Assembly: GCF_000012985.1 (NCBI RefSeq)
Contig: NC_007645.1
Location: 1,654,501-1,718,500 of the forward strand
Source of the DNA: Hahella chejuensis KCTC 2396
Lineage (GTDB): Bacteria > Pseudomonadota > Gammaproteobacteria > Pseudomonadales > Oleiphilaceae
Direction of reading: 5' to 3'
DNA: 64,000 nucleotides
Positions 27,091-34,124 of the stretch are shown piece after piece; the first letter of the stretch is position 1, and the number at the start of each line of letters is the position of its first letter. A model generated the notes under the pieces. The model was given only the letters and a program-made list of their open reading frames with translations. It ran no database searches and was not told the DNA's origin. Position numbers and translations under genes: made by a program.

Positions 27091-27104
27091 TTAACCCAGG
27101 TTAA
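27091..27104. promoter_or_regulatory. Small palindrome upstream of the ABC1 kinase gene
   Basis: TTAACC-CA-GGTTAA, perfect 6-bp arms, about 55 bp before the TTG start at 27158. Possible operator or promoter-overlapping site; no regulator is assigned. Confidence 0.35.
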
Positions 27105-27157
27105 TGTATGGAGTATGCTAGTCCCGCCAGAGAGTTTAATCGCCGTGGAGGTAAATT

Positions 27158-28504
27158 TTGGCTAAGCGGACAAAGGACGACAGCAAGCAAAAAACAGCGC
27201 CGGCTACCAGAACCAAGCGGTTTCTGAAGCTGGCCGGCATGACGGCGTCCGTGGCGGGCAGTTATGCGGCTGAACGGGTGCGACGGGCCTTCAATGAGGA
27301 AGACAAGGAAGAACGTCAGGCTCGCGCCTATGACAAGATGGCCAATCAGATCGCTGATACTCTGGGCGAATTGAAAGGCGCGGTGATGAAAGTGGGGCAG
27401 ATCGCCTCGCAAACCCAGGACTTTTTGCCCAAAGAGTTTTCTCAGGCGCTGCAGCGCTTGCAAAAAGAAGCGCCGCCCATGGACTATGAGGTGATCGCCA
27501 GGCAGGTTGAAAGAGAGCTGGGCGCGCCGCCGGAAGAATTGTTCAAAGAATTCAGCGAGGAGCCCTACGCTGCGGCCTCTATTGGTCAGGTTCACAAGGC
27601 CGTCACCTTGGATGGCAAAGAGGTCATCGTCAAGGTGCAGTACCCTGGCGTGGATCGATCCGTGGACTCCGATCTCAAGCAACTTAAGTTGACGCTGAAG
27701 TTGGGTGGGCTGCTCAAGCTGCCGAAAGAGAGCGTCGATCAGCTGTTCGAGGAAATTCGCGAGCGCCTTAACGAAGAGCTCGATTATGAGAATGAAGCCC
27801 GCAACATTGCGGATTTTCAGCGCTTTCACGCCAAAGACGAAGGCTTGATCATTCCCAGCGTGGTGCGTCAGCTGTCCAGCAAGCGGGTGTTGACGATGGA
27901 GTGCGTGGAAGGGGATCACATCAGCGCGGTCAGCGCAGAGGCATATGGCCAGGAGGTCATCAATCTTATCGGTCGACGTCTGTTCCGCATCATGGCGGAT
28001 CAGTTATTCAAGTTCCACGCGATTCACGGCGACCCGCACGCCGGCAATTTCGCCTTTCGGCCTGACGGCTCCATCATCATGTACGACTTCGGTTGCGTGA
28101 AACGCCTGAAGCCGGAAATCGTGCATGCCTATAGCCAGGCGTTGACGGCGGGGCTTAATGCGGACTACGACGCGCTGGACAATTACCTGGTCGACCTGGG
28201 TGTCAGAGTGAGCGGAAAGCCGGCGGTGGAGCAGGACTACTACGCGATGTGGCGCGATATCTTCATACGTCCGTTTCGCAGTAAGGATGAAGAGTTCGAC
28301 TTCGCCAGCTCCAATCTGCATAAGCAAGTGGCCTCCAAGGCGACCACTGTCTTCAAGTACATGGACTTCTTTCAGCCGCCGGTGGAGAGCCTGTTTATCG
28401 ACAGGATGATCGCTGGCCACTATTGGATGATGATGCGTTTAGGGGTGCAAGCGGCCTTCCGCAAGGAACTGGAAGACTACCTCGATCTTTCCTCAGCCGC
28501 CTGA
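27158..28504 (+). CDS. ABC1/UbiB-family atypical kinase (AarF-like)
   Basis: 448 residues with an uncommon TTG start, supported by a GGAGG site 7 bases upstream. The family hallmarks are present: KVGQIASQ (KxGQ motif, about 86-93), AASIGQVHKA (alanine-rich ATP loop), VKVQYPGV (the Lys), ELDYENEARN, and HGDPHAGNF with YDFG (the catalytic and metal-binding loops). ABC1 proteins are ATPases/kinases linked to ubiquinone and lipid biology. It is shorter than UbiB proper (about 540) and lacks an obvious C-terminal membrane pair, so it is probably a paralogue, not the ubiquinone-pathway UbiB. Confidence 0.88.
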   Translation: MAKRTKDDSKQKTAPATRTKRFLKLAGMTASVAGSYAAERVRRAFNEEDKEERQARAYDKMANQIADTLGELKGAVMKVGQIASQTQDFLPKEFSQALQRLQKEAPPMDYEVIARQVERELGAPPEELFKEFSEEPYAAASIGQVHKAVTLDGKEVIVKVQYPGVDRSVDSDLKQLKLTLKLGGLLKLPKESVDQLFEEIRERLNEELDYENEARNIADFQRFHAKDEGLIIPSVVRQLSSKRVLTMECVEGDHISAVSAEAYGQEVINLIGRRLFRIMADQLFKFHAIHGDPHAGNFAFRPDGSIIMYDFGCVKRLKPEIVHAYSQALTAGLNADYDALDNYLVDLGVRVSGKPAVEQDYYAMWRDIFIRPFRSKDEEFDFASSNLHKQVASKATTVFKYMDFFQPPVESLFIDRMIAGHYWMMMRLGVQAAFRKELEDYLDLSSAA

Positions 28505-28520
28505 CAGGGCGCCAAAAATG

Positions 28521-28554
28521 GTCACATTCTGCCCTTTTCGGGCGGAATTGTGAC
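28521..28554 (+). terminator. Stable hairpin after the ABC1 kinase gene
   Basis: Fourteen pairs, with one wobble and one bulge, between 28521-28534 and 28540-28554 around a 5-base loop, 16 bp after the stop. No T tract follows, so it may protect a 3' end or be a factor-dependent terminator. Confidence 0.45.
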
Positions 28555-28672
28555 GTGGTTTGGGTTTGTAACGCCGTATTTCTCACGGAAAACGAGCTGG
28601 CTCAGTGGCAATATAGACGCTCGCGAAAAGCTAAGCGTTGTTGTATTGATAGGGTAGTGAGTTAGTAAGTCC

Positions 28673-28837
28673 ATGTTGAAAAATCTTCGTGAAACACTGA
28701 TGGGACGAATCGCCGGCGAGAAGCGTTCCAGTAAGCAGGCTGAGGAGAAAAAGGCGGAAGTCAAAGCTCCTCAAGTGGAATTTGAAATGAGCGCACTTGA
28801 AGCACTGCGCGTTTCCACAGTGACTCGCCGGGTGTAA
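28673..28837 (+). CDS. Small hypothetical protein (54 aa)
   Basis: ATG 28673 to TAA 28837, beginning MLKNLRETLMGRIAG and ending VSTVTRRV. It is rich in Lys and Glu (residues 15-35), with no membrane segment or known motif. A strong terminator follows 65 bp later, supporting a short transcript here. The ribosome site is weak. Larger minus-strand ORFs over this stretch run through the terminator and look like shadows. The function cannot be inferred. Confidence 0.45.
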   Translation: MLKNLRETLMGRIAGEKRSSKQAEEKKAEVKAPQVEFEMSALEALRVSTVTRRV

Positions 28838-28901
28838 TAGCCCGCTGAACAAAACAACATAACGCCAAAAGATGTAGCTGAGCGCTTTCTTTTGTGTGAA
28901 T

Positions 28902-28928
28902 AGGGACCTGGATGGTCCCTGTTTTTTT
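28902..28928 (+). terminator. Rho-independent terminator
   Basis: AGGGACC (28902-28908) and GGTCCCT (28914-28920), 5-base loop, then G and eight T residues. Confidence 0.9.
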
Positions 28929-29087
28929 TGCCCCCTTTGAAACAAATCTCAAACTTTTTCAAGTATCAGTAATACCCCACAAACCCTGACGCAATGTGGG
29001 GGGAATGTTGGAAAGTTTACCCTCAAGCCCTTACACCCGCCTTTAAATCTGTTATATAACAGGGCTTTATTCGCCCGGATTAACAAC

Positions 29088-29831
29088 GTGTCTGTCGTCA
29101 ATCATCCCGAATGCGCTATCTACCTTGCTGACATCCGCCAGATCGACCCGGATCTTGACGCCCGTTACTGCGCCATGCTGGGTCCCGGGGAAGATGAGCG
29201 CCTGTCTTCTTTTCGCTTTCCCGAAGGCCGTTTGAGCTATTTGCTGGGGCGTGCGCTGGTTCGGACTCAATTGGCGGATAGGCTGGGCTGCGAGCCAGCG
29301 GGTGTGGCGATCGGTATAAGCGAAAAAGGCAAGCCCTTCCTAAGTGATAGGGAGGCGCCATGGTGTTTCAGCATCGCCCACGCTGGCGCATGGGTGGCGG
29401 TGGCGGTCGCCAGGGCTTCGGTGGGGCTTGATCTTGAGCGTGCGGAACAACGTAACGTCAAGGCGCTGGCGCGTCGCTTTTATACAGAGCGGGAATATCA
29501 GTGGGTATGCGCGCAGCCGGAAGAGACCCAGGCGCATTGCTTTTTTCGCATCTGGACCTTGAAAGAGGCGGAGGTGAAACGGCGCGGCTCGACCATGTCG
29601 GAGCTGCTGTCCGGGGCTCCGTTTGCTCTGCATGACGACTTGGCGGTGGCGGAATTTGCTGAAGGCGCGGCCTGTGGCTATGGGCTGTTTCAATGGCGTG
29701 AAGAGCAGTTGCTAGGGGTGGCCCTGAGCGAGCCGCGCCCTATGTGCTTTTTTGAGGGCTTGCCAGGACAGGGCTACGCCCAGGTTGCGCCATGTCTCCT
29801 GGCTGGTTCAGAAAACTGGCGACATCAATAA
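29088..29831 (+). CDS. 4'-phosphopantetheinyl transferase (Sfp type)
   Basis: 247 residues from a GTG start. The superfamily motifs are GKPFLSD, FSIAHAGAW, VGLDLERAEQR (Mg-binding Asp and Glu) and WTLKEAEVKRRG (WxxKEA core). It transfers phosphopantetheine from CoA to carrier-protein serines. Sfp-type enzymes serve polyketide, peptide or fatty-acid-like synthases; none is in this window. The dienoyl-CoA isomerase gene follows after 23 bp, probably co-transcribed. Confidence 0.92.
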   Translation: MSVVNHPECAIYLADIRQIDPDLDARYCAMLGPGEDERLSSFRFPEGRLSYLLGRALVRTQLADRLGCEPAGVAIGISEKGKPFLSDREAPWCFSIAHAGAWVAVAVARASVGLDLERAEQRNVKALARRFYTEREYQWVCAQPEETQAHCFFRIWTLKEAEVKRRGSTMSELLSGAPFALHDDLAVAEFAEGAACGYGLFQWREEQLLGVALSEPRPMCFFEGLPGQGYAQVAPCLLAGSENWRHQ

Positions 29832-29854
29832 TAGAAAGAGAGTGGATACTAATA

Positions 29855-30667
29855 ATGTCAGAATACTCAACACTTAGCGTTACACAGGAAGGCGGCGTCG
29901 CCGTCATTGAATTGAATCGTCCCGATAAGGCCAACGCGCTGAACATGGCGATGTGGGAAGAAATCGGACTGGCGTTTCGCCGGGCGGATCAGGAAAGCAC
30001 GGTGCGGGTGGTGGTGCTGCGCGGCGCGGGTAAGCATTTCTGCTCAGGTATCGACTTGATGGATTTCGCTTCCGTGATGACGGGCAAGGAAAAGTGCGAC
30101 GGCCGTCGTCGTGAAGAGCTGCGCCGTCTGATTCTCAAACTACAGGGGTGTCTTTCCGCTATTGAAGAATGCCGTAAGCCTGTGCTGGCGGCTCTGCACG
30201 GCGGTTGTATCGGCGGCGGCGTGGACATGGTGGCCAGCTGCGATATGCGCTACATCTCTGCGGAAGGCTATCTACAGATCAAGGAGATAGATATCGGCAT
30301 GACGGCGGATGTGGGTACGCTACAAAGGTTGCCTCATATCATCGGCGATGGCGTCATGCGGGAGCTGGCGTATACCGGCCGCAAAGTCGATGCGGAAGAG
30401 GCGCGGGCCATCGGTTTGGTCAATCGTGTTTATGAGTCGCCGGAAGCCTTGATGGCGGGCGTCATGGAAACCGCTCAGGTGATCGCCGGCAAGTCGCCCT
30501 TGGCGATTCGCGGCACGAAAGAGATGATCAAGTACACTCGCGATCACAGTGTCGCAGACAGTCTGAATTACGTCGCTACCTGGAATGCGGCGATGTTGAT
30601 CAGTGAGGATATTCAGGAAGCCATGATGGCGCAGATGCAGAAACGGGAGCCCAAATTCAGGGACTAG
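29855..30667 (+). CDS. Enoyl-CoA hydratase/isomerase family, likely delta(3,5)-delta(2,4)-dienoyl-CoA isomerase
   Basis: 270 residues from ATG 29855. The crotonase fold is shown by RGAGKHFCSGIDL (oxyanion hole) and ALHGGCIGGGVDM. The segment KEIDIGMTADVGTLQRLP carries an Asp at the position of the catalytic Asp of mammalian ECH1-type dienoyl-CoA isomerase, and the following ELAYTGRKVDAEEA also resembles ECH1. The enzyme moves double bonds in 3,5-dienoyl-CoA during oxidation of odd-position unsaturated fatty acids. A general hydratase is the alternative. Confidence 0.85.
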   Translation: MSEYSTLSVTQEGGVAVIELNRPDKANALNMAMWEEIGLAFRRADQESTVRVVVLRGAGKHFCSGIDLMDFASVMTGKEKCDGRRREELRRLILKLQGCLSAIEECRKPVLAALHGGCIGGGVDMVASCDMRYISAEGYLQIKEIDIGMTADVGTLQRLPHIIGDGVMRELAYTGRKVDAEEARAIGLVNRVYESPEALMAGVMETAQVIAGKSPLAIRGTKEMIKYTRDHSVADSLNYVATWNAAMLISEDIQEAMMAQMQKREPKFRD

Positions 30668-30681
30668 CCGGCGGTAGATGA

Positions 30682-30702
30682 AGGGGAGGATGATCCTCCC
30701 CT
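30682..30702. terminator. Hairpin between convergent isomerase and glpQ-type genes
   Basis: AGGGGAGG with CCTCCCCT around ATGAT, a strong GC stem without a T tract. Possible bidirectional terminator. Confidence 0.5.
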
Positions 30703-30715
30703 GAAATGATAAGCC

Positions 30716-32044
30716 TTACTTTTTGTTCCCGCGTCTCGGTCTTTCTTCGTTGATCTTCAGGAACATATCCCGCGCTCTGACGCCCAGGTCAGGGTTGTCC
30801 GTGAAAAATCCGCTCACTCCAAGGCCCAGCATTTGAATGGCTTCGCCAGTCAGCGTCTGCGGCTCATCGTTCGGGTGTAAGGTCAGGAACTGTTCTTCCA
30901 CGCGTAGCGTGTAAGGGTGAATCTCCAGCCCGTTCGCCAGGGCTTCCTGTAAGAAGGGATGCACGCCGCCGGTCAGCTTGCTGCCGACTTCCGCCACGCC
31001 GTCGCCGTTGGTGTCCTGCTTTTCGTCAAGACTGGCGCGTAGCAGGAAACTGTTCTTCCAGGGACCGACGCCCTCTGCGTAGTTATCCGCAATAAACTTG
31101 ACTGTTTTCGGGGTGACCAGTTTGCCGTAACCGGTGGTATCGGTGACGCCGCCTTCGATCAGCTCATTCAACTCGCCATAGATTGTCGCCACGTCCGCGC
31201 CGTGTTTCGCGTTGTAGTACATGTCGTAGGGGCGGGAGAAGTTGCTGGCGGGCTGCACATAGATATCGTCAAAGTCGCCATACAACTGCACCAGCGGCAA
31301 ATCCACGTTGTTGCTCGGCATGATGTCCTTTTGCAACTCCATCAGGTTCTCAACCTCGAAAGACTGGATATAAACCCGCGTGGGATCGGTGAAGTTTTCG
31401 CTGACCAGGGTTTCGATCAGCTTGCGGCCGAGGGACATGTTAATTTTGCCGCCCCCCAGAAACTCGCCTTCTTTGGCGAAGTAGGTGGGGTGCTTGGTTT
31501 CTGGATAGATGCCGACTTTTTTGCCGGTATTGTGTTCGATCAGACGCACCATGCCAATGATTTCTTCCAGCGTGGGAATCGCGAATTTGCCGTCAAAACG
31601 GGTATTACGGGGACGCACATCTGGAATGCGCTCTTTGGCGCGCAAGGTTTTGATTTCCGCCAGGGTGAAGTCTTCGCTGAACCAGCCGGTCATGGCGACG
31701 CCATCTATCATCTTGGTGGCTTTGCGGTCAGCGAATTCAGGGTGGTCCGCTACGTCAGTGGAGCCGCCCAGTTCGTTTTCATGGCGGGCGATCAGGTGGC
31801 CGTCTTTGGTCGGTACGAGGTCAGGTTCGATAAAATCCGCGCCCTGGCGAATGGCCAGCCAGTAGCTGGCGAGCGTGTGCTCAGGACGGTATCCGGGGGC
31901 GCCTCGATGGCCGATGACGATAGGGTGGTCGGCGGCTGCGGTGACGACCGTAGGTTGCTTGGCCTGCGCTGCGGTAGCTCCTGCGCTGAGCGCGGCCGCG
32001 GCGATCCAGGGTAGACACTTCGGCCAAGTGAAATACTGTTTCAT
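30716..32044 (-). CDS. glpQ: Periplasmic glycerophosphodiester phosphodiesterase
   Basis: 442 residues from ATG 32044 with AGGGAT upstream; the longer frame to 32071 is not needed. A signal peptide (about 1-30, ending AAQAKQ) exports it. The catalytic-domain motifs are IGHRGAPGYRPEHT (catalytic His, Arg, Glu), FIEPDLVPTKDG (metal ligands), HEN, YPETKHP and the C-terminal GVSGFFTDNPD. It hydrolyses glycerophosphodiesters to glycerol-3-phosphate and alcohols, supplying phosphate and carbon. A Pho-box-like sequence lies upstream. At 442 residues it is longer than E. coli GlpQ (358), with insertions in the middle. Confidence 0.92.
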   Translation of the reverse strand: MKQYFTWPKCLPWIAAAALSAGATAAQAKQPTVVTAAADHPIVIGHRGAPGYRPEHTLASYWLAIRQGADFIEPDLVPTKDGHLIARHENELGGSTDVADHPEFADRKATKMIDGVAMTGWFSEDFTLAEIKTLRAKERIPDVRPRNTRFDGKFAIPTLEEIIGMVRLIEHNTGKKVGIYPETKHPTYFAKEGEFLGGGKINMSLGRKLIETLVSENFTDPTRVYIQSFEVENLMELQKDIMPSNNVDLPLVQLYGDFDDIYVQPASNFSRPYDMYYNAKHGADVATIYGELNELIEGGVTDTTGYGKLVTPKTVKFIADNYAEGVGPWKNSFLLRASLDEKQDTNGDGVAEVGSKLTGGVHPFLQEALANGLEIHPYTLRVEEQFLTLHPNDEPQTLTGEAIQMLGLGVSGFFTDNPDLGVRARDMFLKINEERPRRGNKK

Positions 32045-32105
32045 CGTTATATCCCTAATTAGATTTCTCATTCACAATCAGTAGAGTACAAACTAATCGA
32101 AGAAA

Positions 32106-32123
32106 ATGACAGTTTAAGGTCAC
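32106..32123 (-). promoter_or_regulatory. Possible Pho box upstream of glpQ
   Basis: On the minus strand: GTGACCT, TTAA-type spacer of four, then a perfect CTGTCAT. The second half matches the PhoB consensus 7/7, the first 4/7, with the right 11-bp period, 62-80 bp before the start codon. Confidence 0.4.
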
Positions 32124-32375
32124 GCTATTTTTAGCCGCTTAAAGCCATCGTCAGCAAGTTTCAATTTGGTCATGAAAACCAGGTTTGCAGGCGTTTACAG
32201 ACGCTCTTCAAGCGCTCTCAGAGGCTTTCATGGCGACGGCCAGCCGCCGTTTTGGGTGCGCTTTACGGAAATTTAATGCGCCTTTTTACAAGGGGAAGAT
32301 ATTGAACGTTGCGTTTGGATCGACGAGGCGGCGTTGACTTGTAAAAACGGACATTGTTTTCAAGGAAAGGTAGAA
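32124..32375. other. Intergenic stretch between glpQ promoter and the Ig/Fn3 lipoprotein terminator
   Basis: About 250 bp with no supported ORF or clear structure. It lies beyond the 3' end of the lipoprotein gene and before the glpQ promoter. Confidence 0.4.
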
Positions 32376-32398
32376 CAAAAAACGGGGCCAAAGGCCCC
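32376..32398 (-). terminator. Rho-independent terminator for the Ig/Fn3 lipoprotein gene
   Basis: GGGGCC (32384-32389), AAA, GGCCCC (32393-32398); on the minus strand the stem is followed by six T residues (32377-32382). It lies 46 bp after the stop of the minus-strand gene at 32444. Confidence 0.75.
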
Positions 32399-32443
32399 TA
32401 ATGACATCGTTGGGAAAAGACGGTTAAGAGGGCCCCTCAGGGC

Positions 32444-33322
32444 TCAGAAAATCTGCTTGCTCATGACGTTGGAGAAGTCGCTCTCAATGCCTGAGGTGTC
32501 CACCACGGTGACTGCGAAGTAGTGAACGCCGCTGTCCAGCTCACTGAATGTGTATTCGGTCGAGTCAGGCTGCGCTTCCACGCTGGCGCCCCAGGAACCA
32601 TCTTCGGTGGTGTGATAAATACGATAAGCGGAAATGTCCTGCTGAGGCAGTGCGCTGCCGTCCTCACGGGAACTCGGCGCGCTCCAGGCCAGGCGCACGC
32701 TGCGGTCAACCGTCAAAGACAGTGTCGCGCCGCTGCTGGTTACTGATCCGGTGGCGTTGCTGATGATGACGTCATAAACGCCTGCGTCGTTGTCGTCCAG
32801 GTTTGACAGGCTCAGATAAGACTGTACGGCGTCAGCGATGATTGCGCCGTCTTTACGCCATTGGTAGTTCAACGCGCCGCTGCCTGATGCGCTGACGTTG
32901 AGCGTCACGTCGCCGCCTTTGTCTGCGCTCTGCGAAACAGGTTGCAGGCTGATCGCGATATCCAGTTCAACACTGTTTTCCTGGCTGGCGTCCTGAGAGT
33001 CGTTCTGGACCTGATCTTGTTGGTCTGTCTGTTGTGTATCCTGCTGAGTTTGTGTGGAAGAGCCGGAGCTGGCCTGGCTGTTATCCACTGTATTGTCGTC
33101 AGTAGTCGTTGTGTTGGTGGCGTCCGTTTGAGTAGATGTTTGCGAGCTGGAGTCAGACGCCGAGCTTGTATCTTCCGCTTCTGAAGATGAGGTTCCTTGA
33201 ACTGAGACGGAGCCGTTGTCGGAACTTTCACCCGCCGCCCCGCCGCCGCAGCCATGTAACGCCAGCGTCGCGGCTAAAATCGCGGTGGACAGTAATCTGG
33301 TTTGGGTGGTTTGAGCAGCCAT
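32444..33322 (-). CDS. Ig/Fn3-like surface lipoprotein, paralogue 2
   Basis: 292 residues. The signal peptide ends in a lipobox (ALHGC, Cys25), predicting a lipidated protein. Residues about 30-118 are a Ser/Thr/Gln/Asp-rich low-complexity linker. An Ig-like domain (about 120-205; NYQWRKDG, DAGVYDVIISN) and an Fn3-like domain (about 208-290; EDGSALPQ, ISAYRIYH, VHYFAVTVVDTSG) follow. It is paralogous to the protein at 11375-12079, which lacks the linker and lipobox. The linker would lift the domains off the outer membrane. Probable adhesion or scaffold role; no catalytic motif. A terminator follows. Confidence 0.82.
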   Translation of the reverse strand: MAAQTTQTRLLSTAILAATLALHGCGGGAAGESSDNGSVSVQGTSSSEAEDTSSASDSSSQTSTQTDATNTTTTDDNTVDNSQASSGSSTQTQQDTQQTDQQDQVQNDSQDASQENSVELDIAISLQPVSQSADKGGDVTLNVSASGSGALNYQWRKDGAIIADAVQSYLSLSNLDDNDAGVYDVIISNATGSVTSSGATLSLTVDRSVRLAWSAPSSREDGSALPQQDISAYRIYHTTEDGSWGASVEAQPDSTEYTFSELDSGVHYFAVTVVDTSGIESDFSNVMSKQIF

Positions 33323-33661
33323 CGGTCACTTCCTTCGTTATATGTCAACTTATGATCAATAGTAGATGGCTATAAATGAAAAAGACTGTAAAACGTCACA
33401 CGTGGCGCACTGAAATCGTCAAAAAAATGGCGAATTGGGCTGAATCTTGAACTTTGTATGAAAAGTGTGCGGTTCCTCTCAGTTTGTGAGAGCCGGAAAG
33501 AGTCCGAGAAAGGAAAAAGAGCGAGGATCGAATAGTCCAATGCGCGGATGTACGTTCTGATAGCTATCGAGTAAAGTGGCCGGCCCTCGCAATCGCTAAC
33601 ATGGCGAGCGGCTCAGACGAGCGTTGTCGTTATCTTTACCTTTACTTTACTTAACTTAGGG
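33323..33661. other. Divergent intergenic region before the small membrane protein gene
   Basis: Contains the shared upstream element at 33387-33431 near the lipoprotein gene. Close to 33662 it has direct TTTACTTTACTTAACTTAG pentamer-like repeats. No ORF is supported. Confidence 0.45.
33387..33431 (-). promoter_or_regulatory. Conserved upstream element shared by the two Ig/Fn3 paralogues (copy 2)
   Basis: TGTAAAACG at 33387 and CGTCAAAAAAATGGC at 33417 are 30 bp apart as in copy 1 at 12154, again followed by TCTTGAACT. It sits 65-110 bp before the lipoprotein start. Confidence 0.55.
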
Positions 33662-34057
33662 ATGAGCGCCTCCATGAACCTCTATGAACAATATCTTGCG
33701 CCCTGGCTGACGGACTGGACCGATTGGGCGTTGCTGGCGTGCGGCGTCTATACGGTTATATTTGGGATGTTTGAGATGTTCTGGCGGCGGACAAGGGCGT
33801 ATGATTATTTGTCTACTGCAAACTTTGTCCTGCTTCTGTTACTGCAATTCCTGTTACCTGTAATGGCCGTCTGGGGCGCTGAATTTGTACAGCCAGGGCT
33901 GGTTTTCATGGCGATATACACGGCGCTCTTTTTTATCAGCACCTCTCATGTAAACGAGGGCGGAATCGCTTTTATGATCCACCTCCAACTATTGATGGTA
34001 ATCCTTCCCCTCGCGATTCTGATCCGGGTGATCCGGTTTATTTGGATGCTGTTTTAA
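33662..34057 (+). CDS. Small integral membrane protein (131 aa), unknown function
   Basis: 131 residues from ATG 33662; ATG 33674 (MNLYEQ) has AGGG at better spacing and may be the true start. Four hydrophobic segments at about 18-40, 47-66, 75-94 and 103-128 suggest a four-helix inner-membrane protein. No named family is recognised. A bidirectional terminator separates it from the convergent chitinase gene. Confidence 0.75.
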   Translation: MSASMNLYEQYLAPWLTDWTDWALLACGVYTVIFGMFEMFWRRTRAYDYLSTANFVLLLLLQFLLPVMAVWGAEFVQPGLVFMAIYTALFFISTSHVNEGGIAFMIHLQLLMVILPLAILIRVIRFIWMLF

Positions 34058-34074
34058 GGGAGAACAGGGAGTAG

Positions 34075-34099
34075 AAAGGCCCTCATCCGAGGGCCTTTT
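34075..34099. terminator. Bidirectional rho-independent terminator
   Basis: AAAGGCCCTC (34075-34084), ATCC, GAGGGCCTTTT (34089-34099). A/T tracts on both sides serve the membrane-protein gene and the convergent chitinase gene. Confidence 0.85.
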
Positions 34100-34124
34100 G
34101 CGTATTATTCATTGCTAAGCACAA

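Noticed and set aside
28631-28962. Overlapping minus-strand ORFs of 63-104 codons
   Set aside because: They cross the plus-strand terminator and its T tract and have no ribosome sites; the 54-codon plus-strand frame fits the transcript better.
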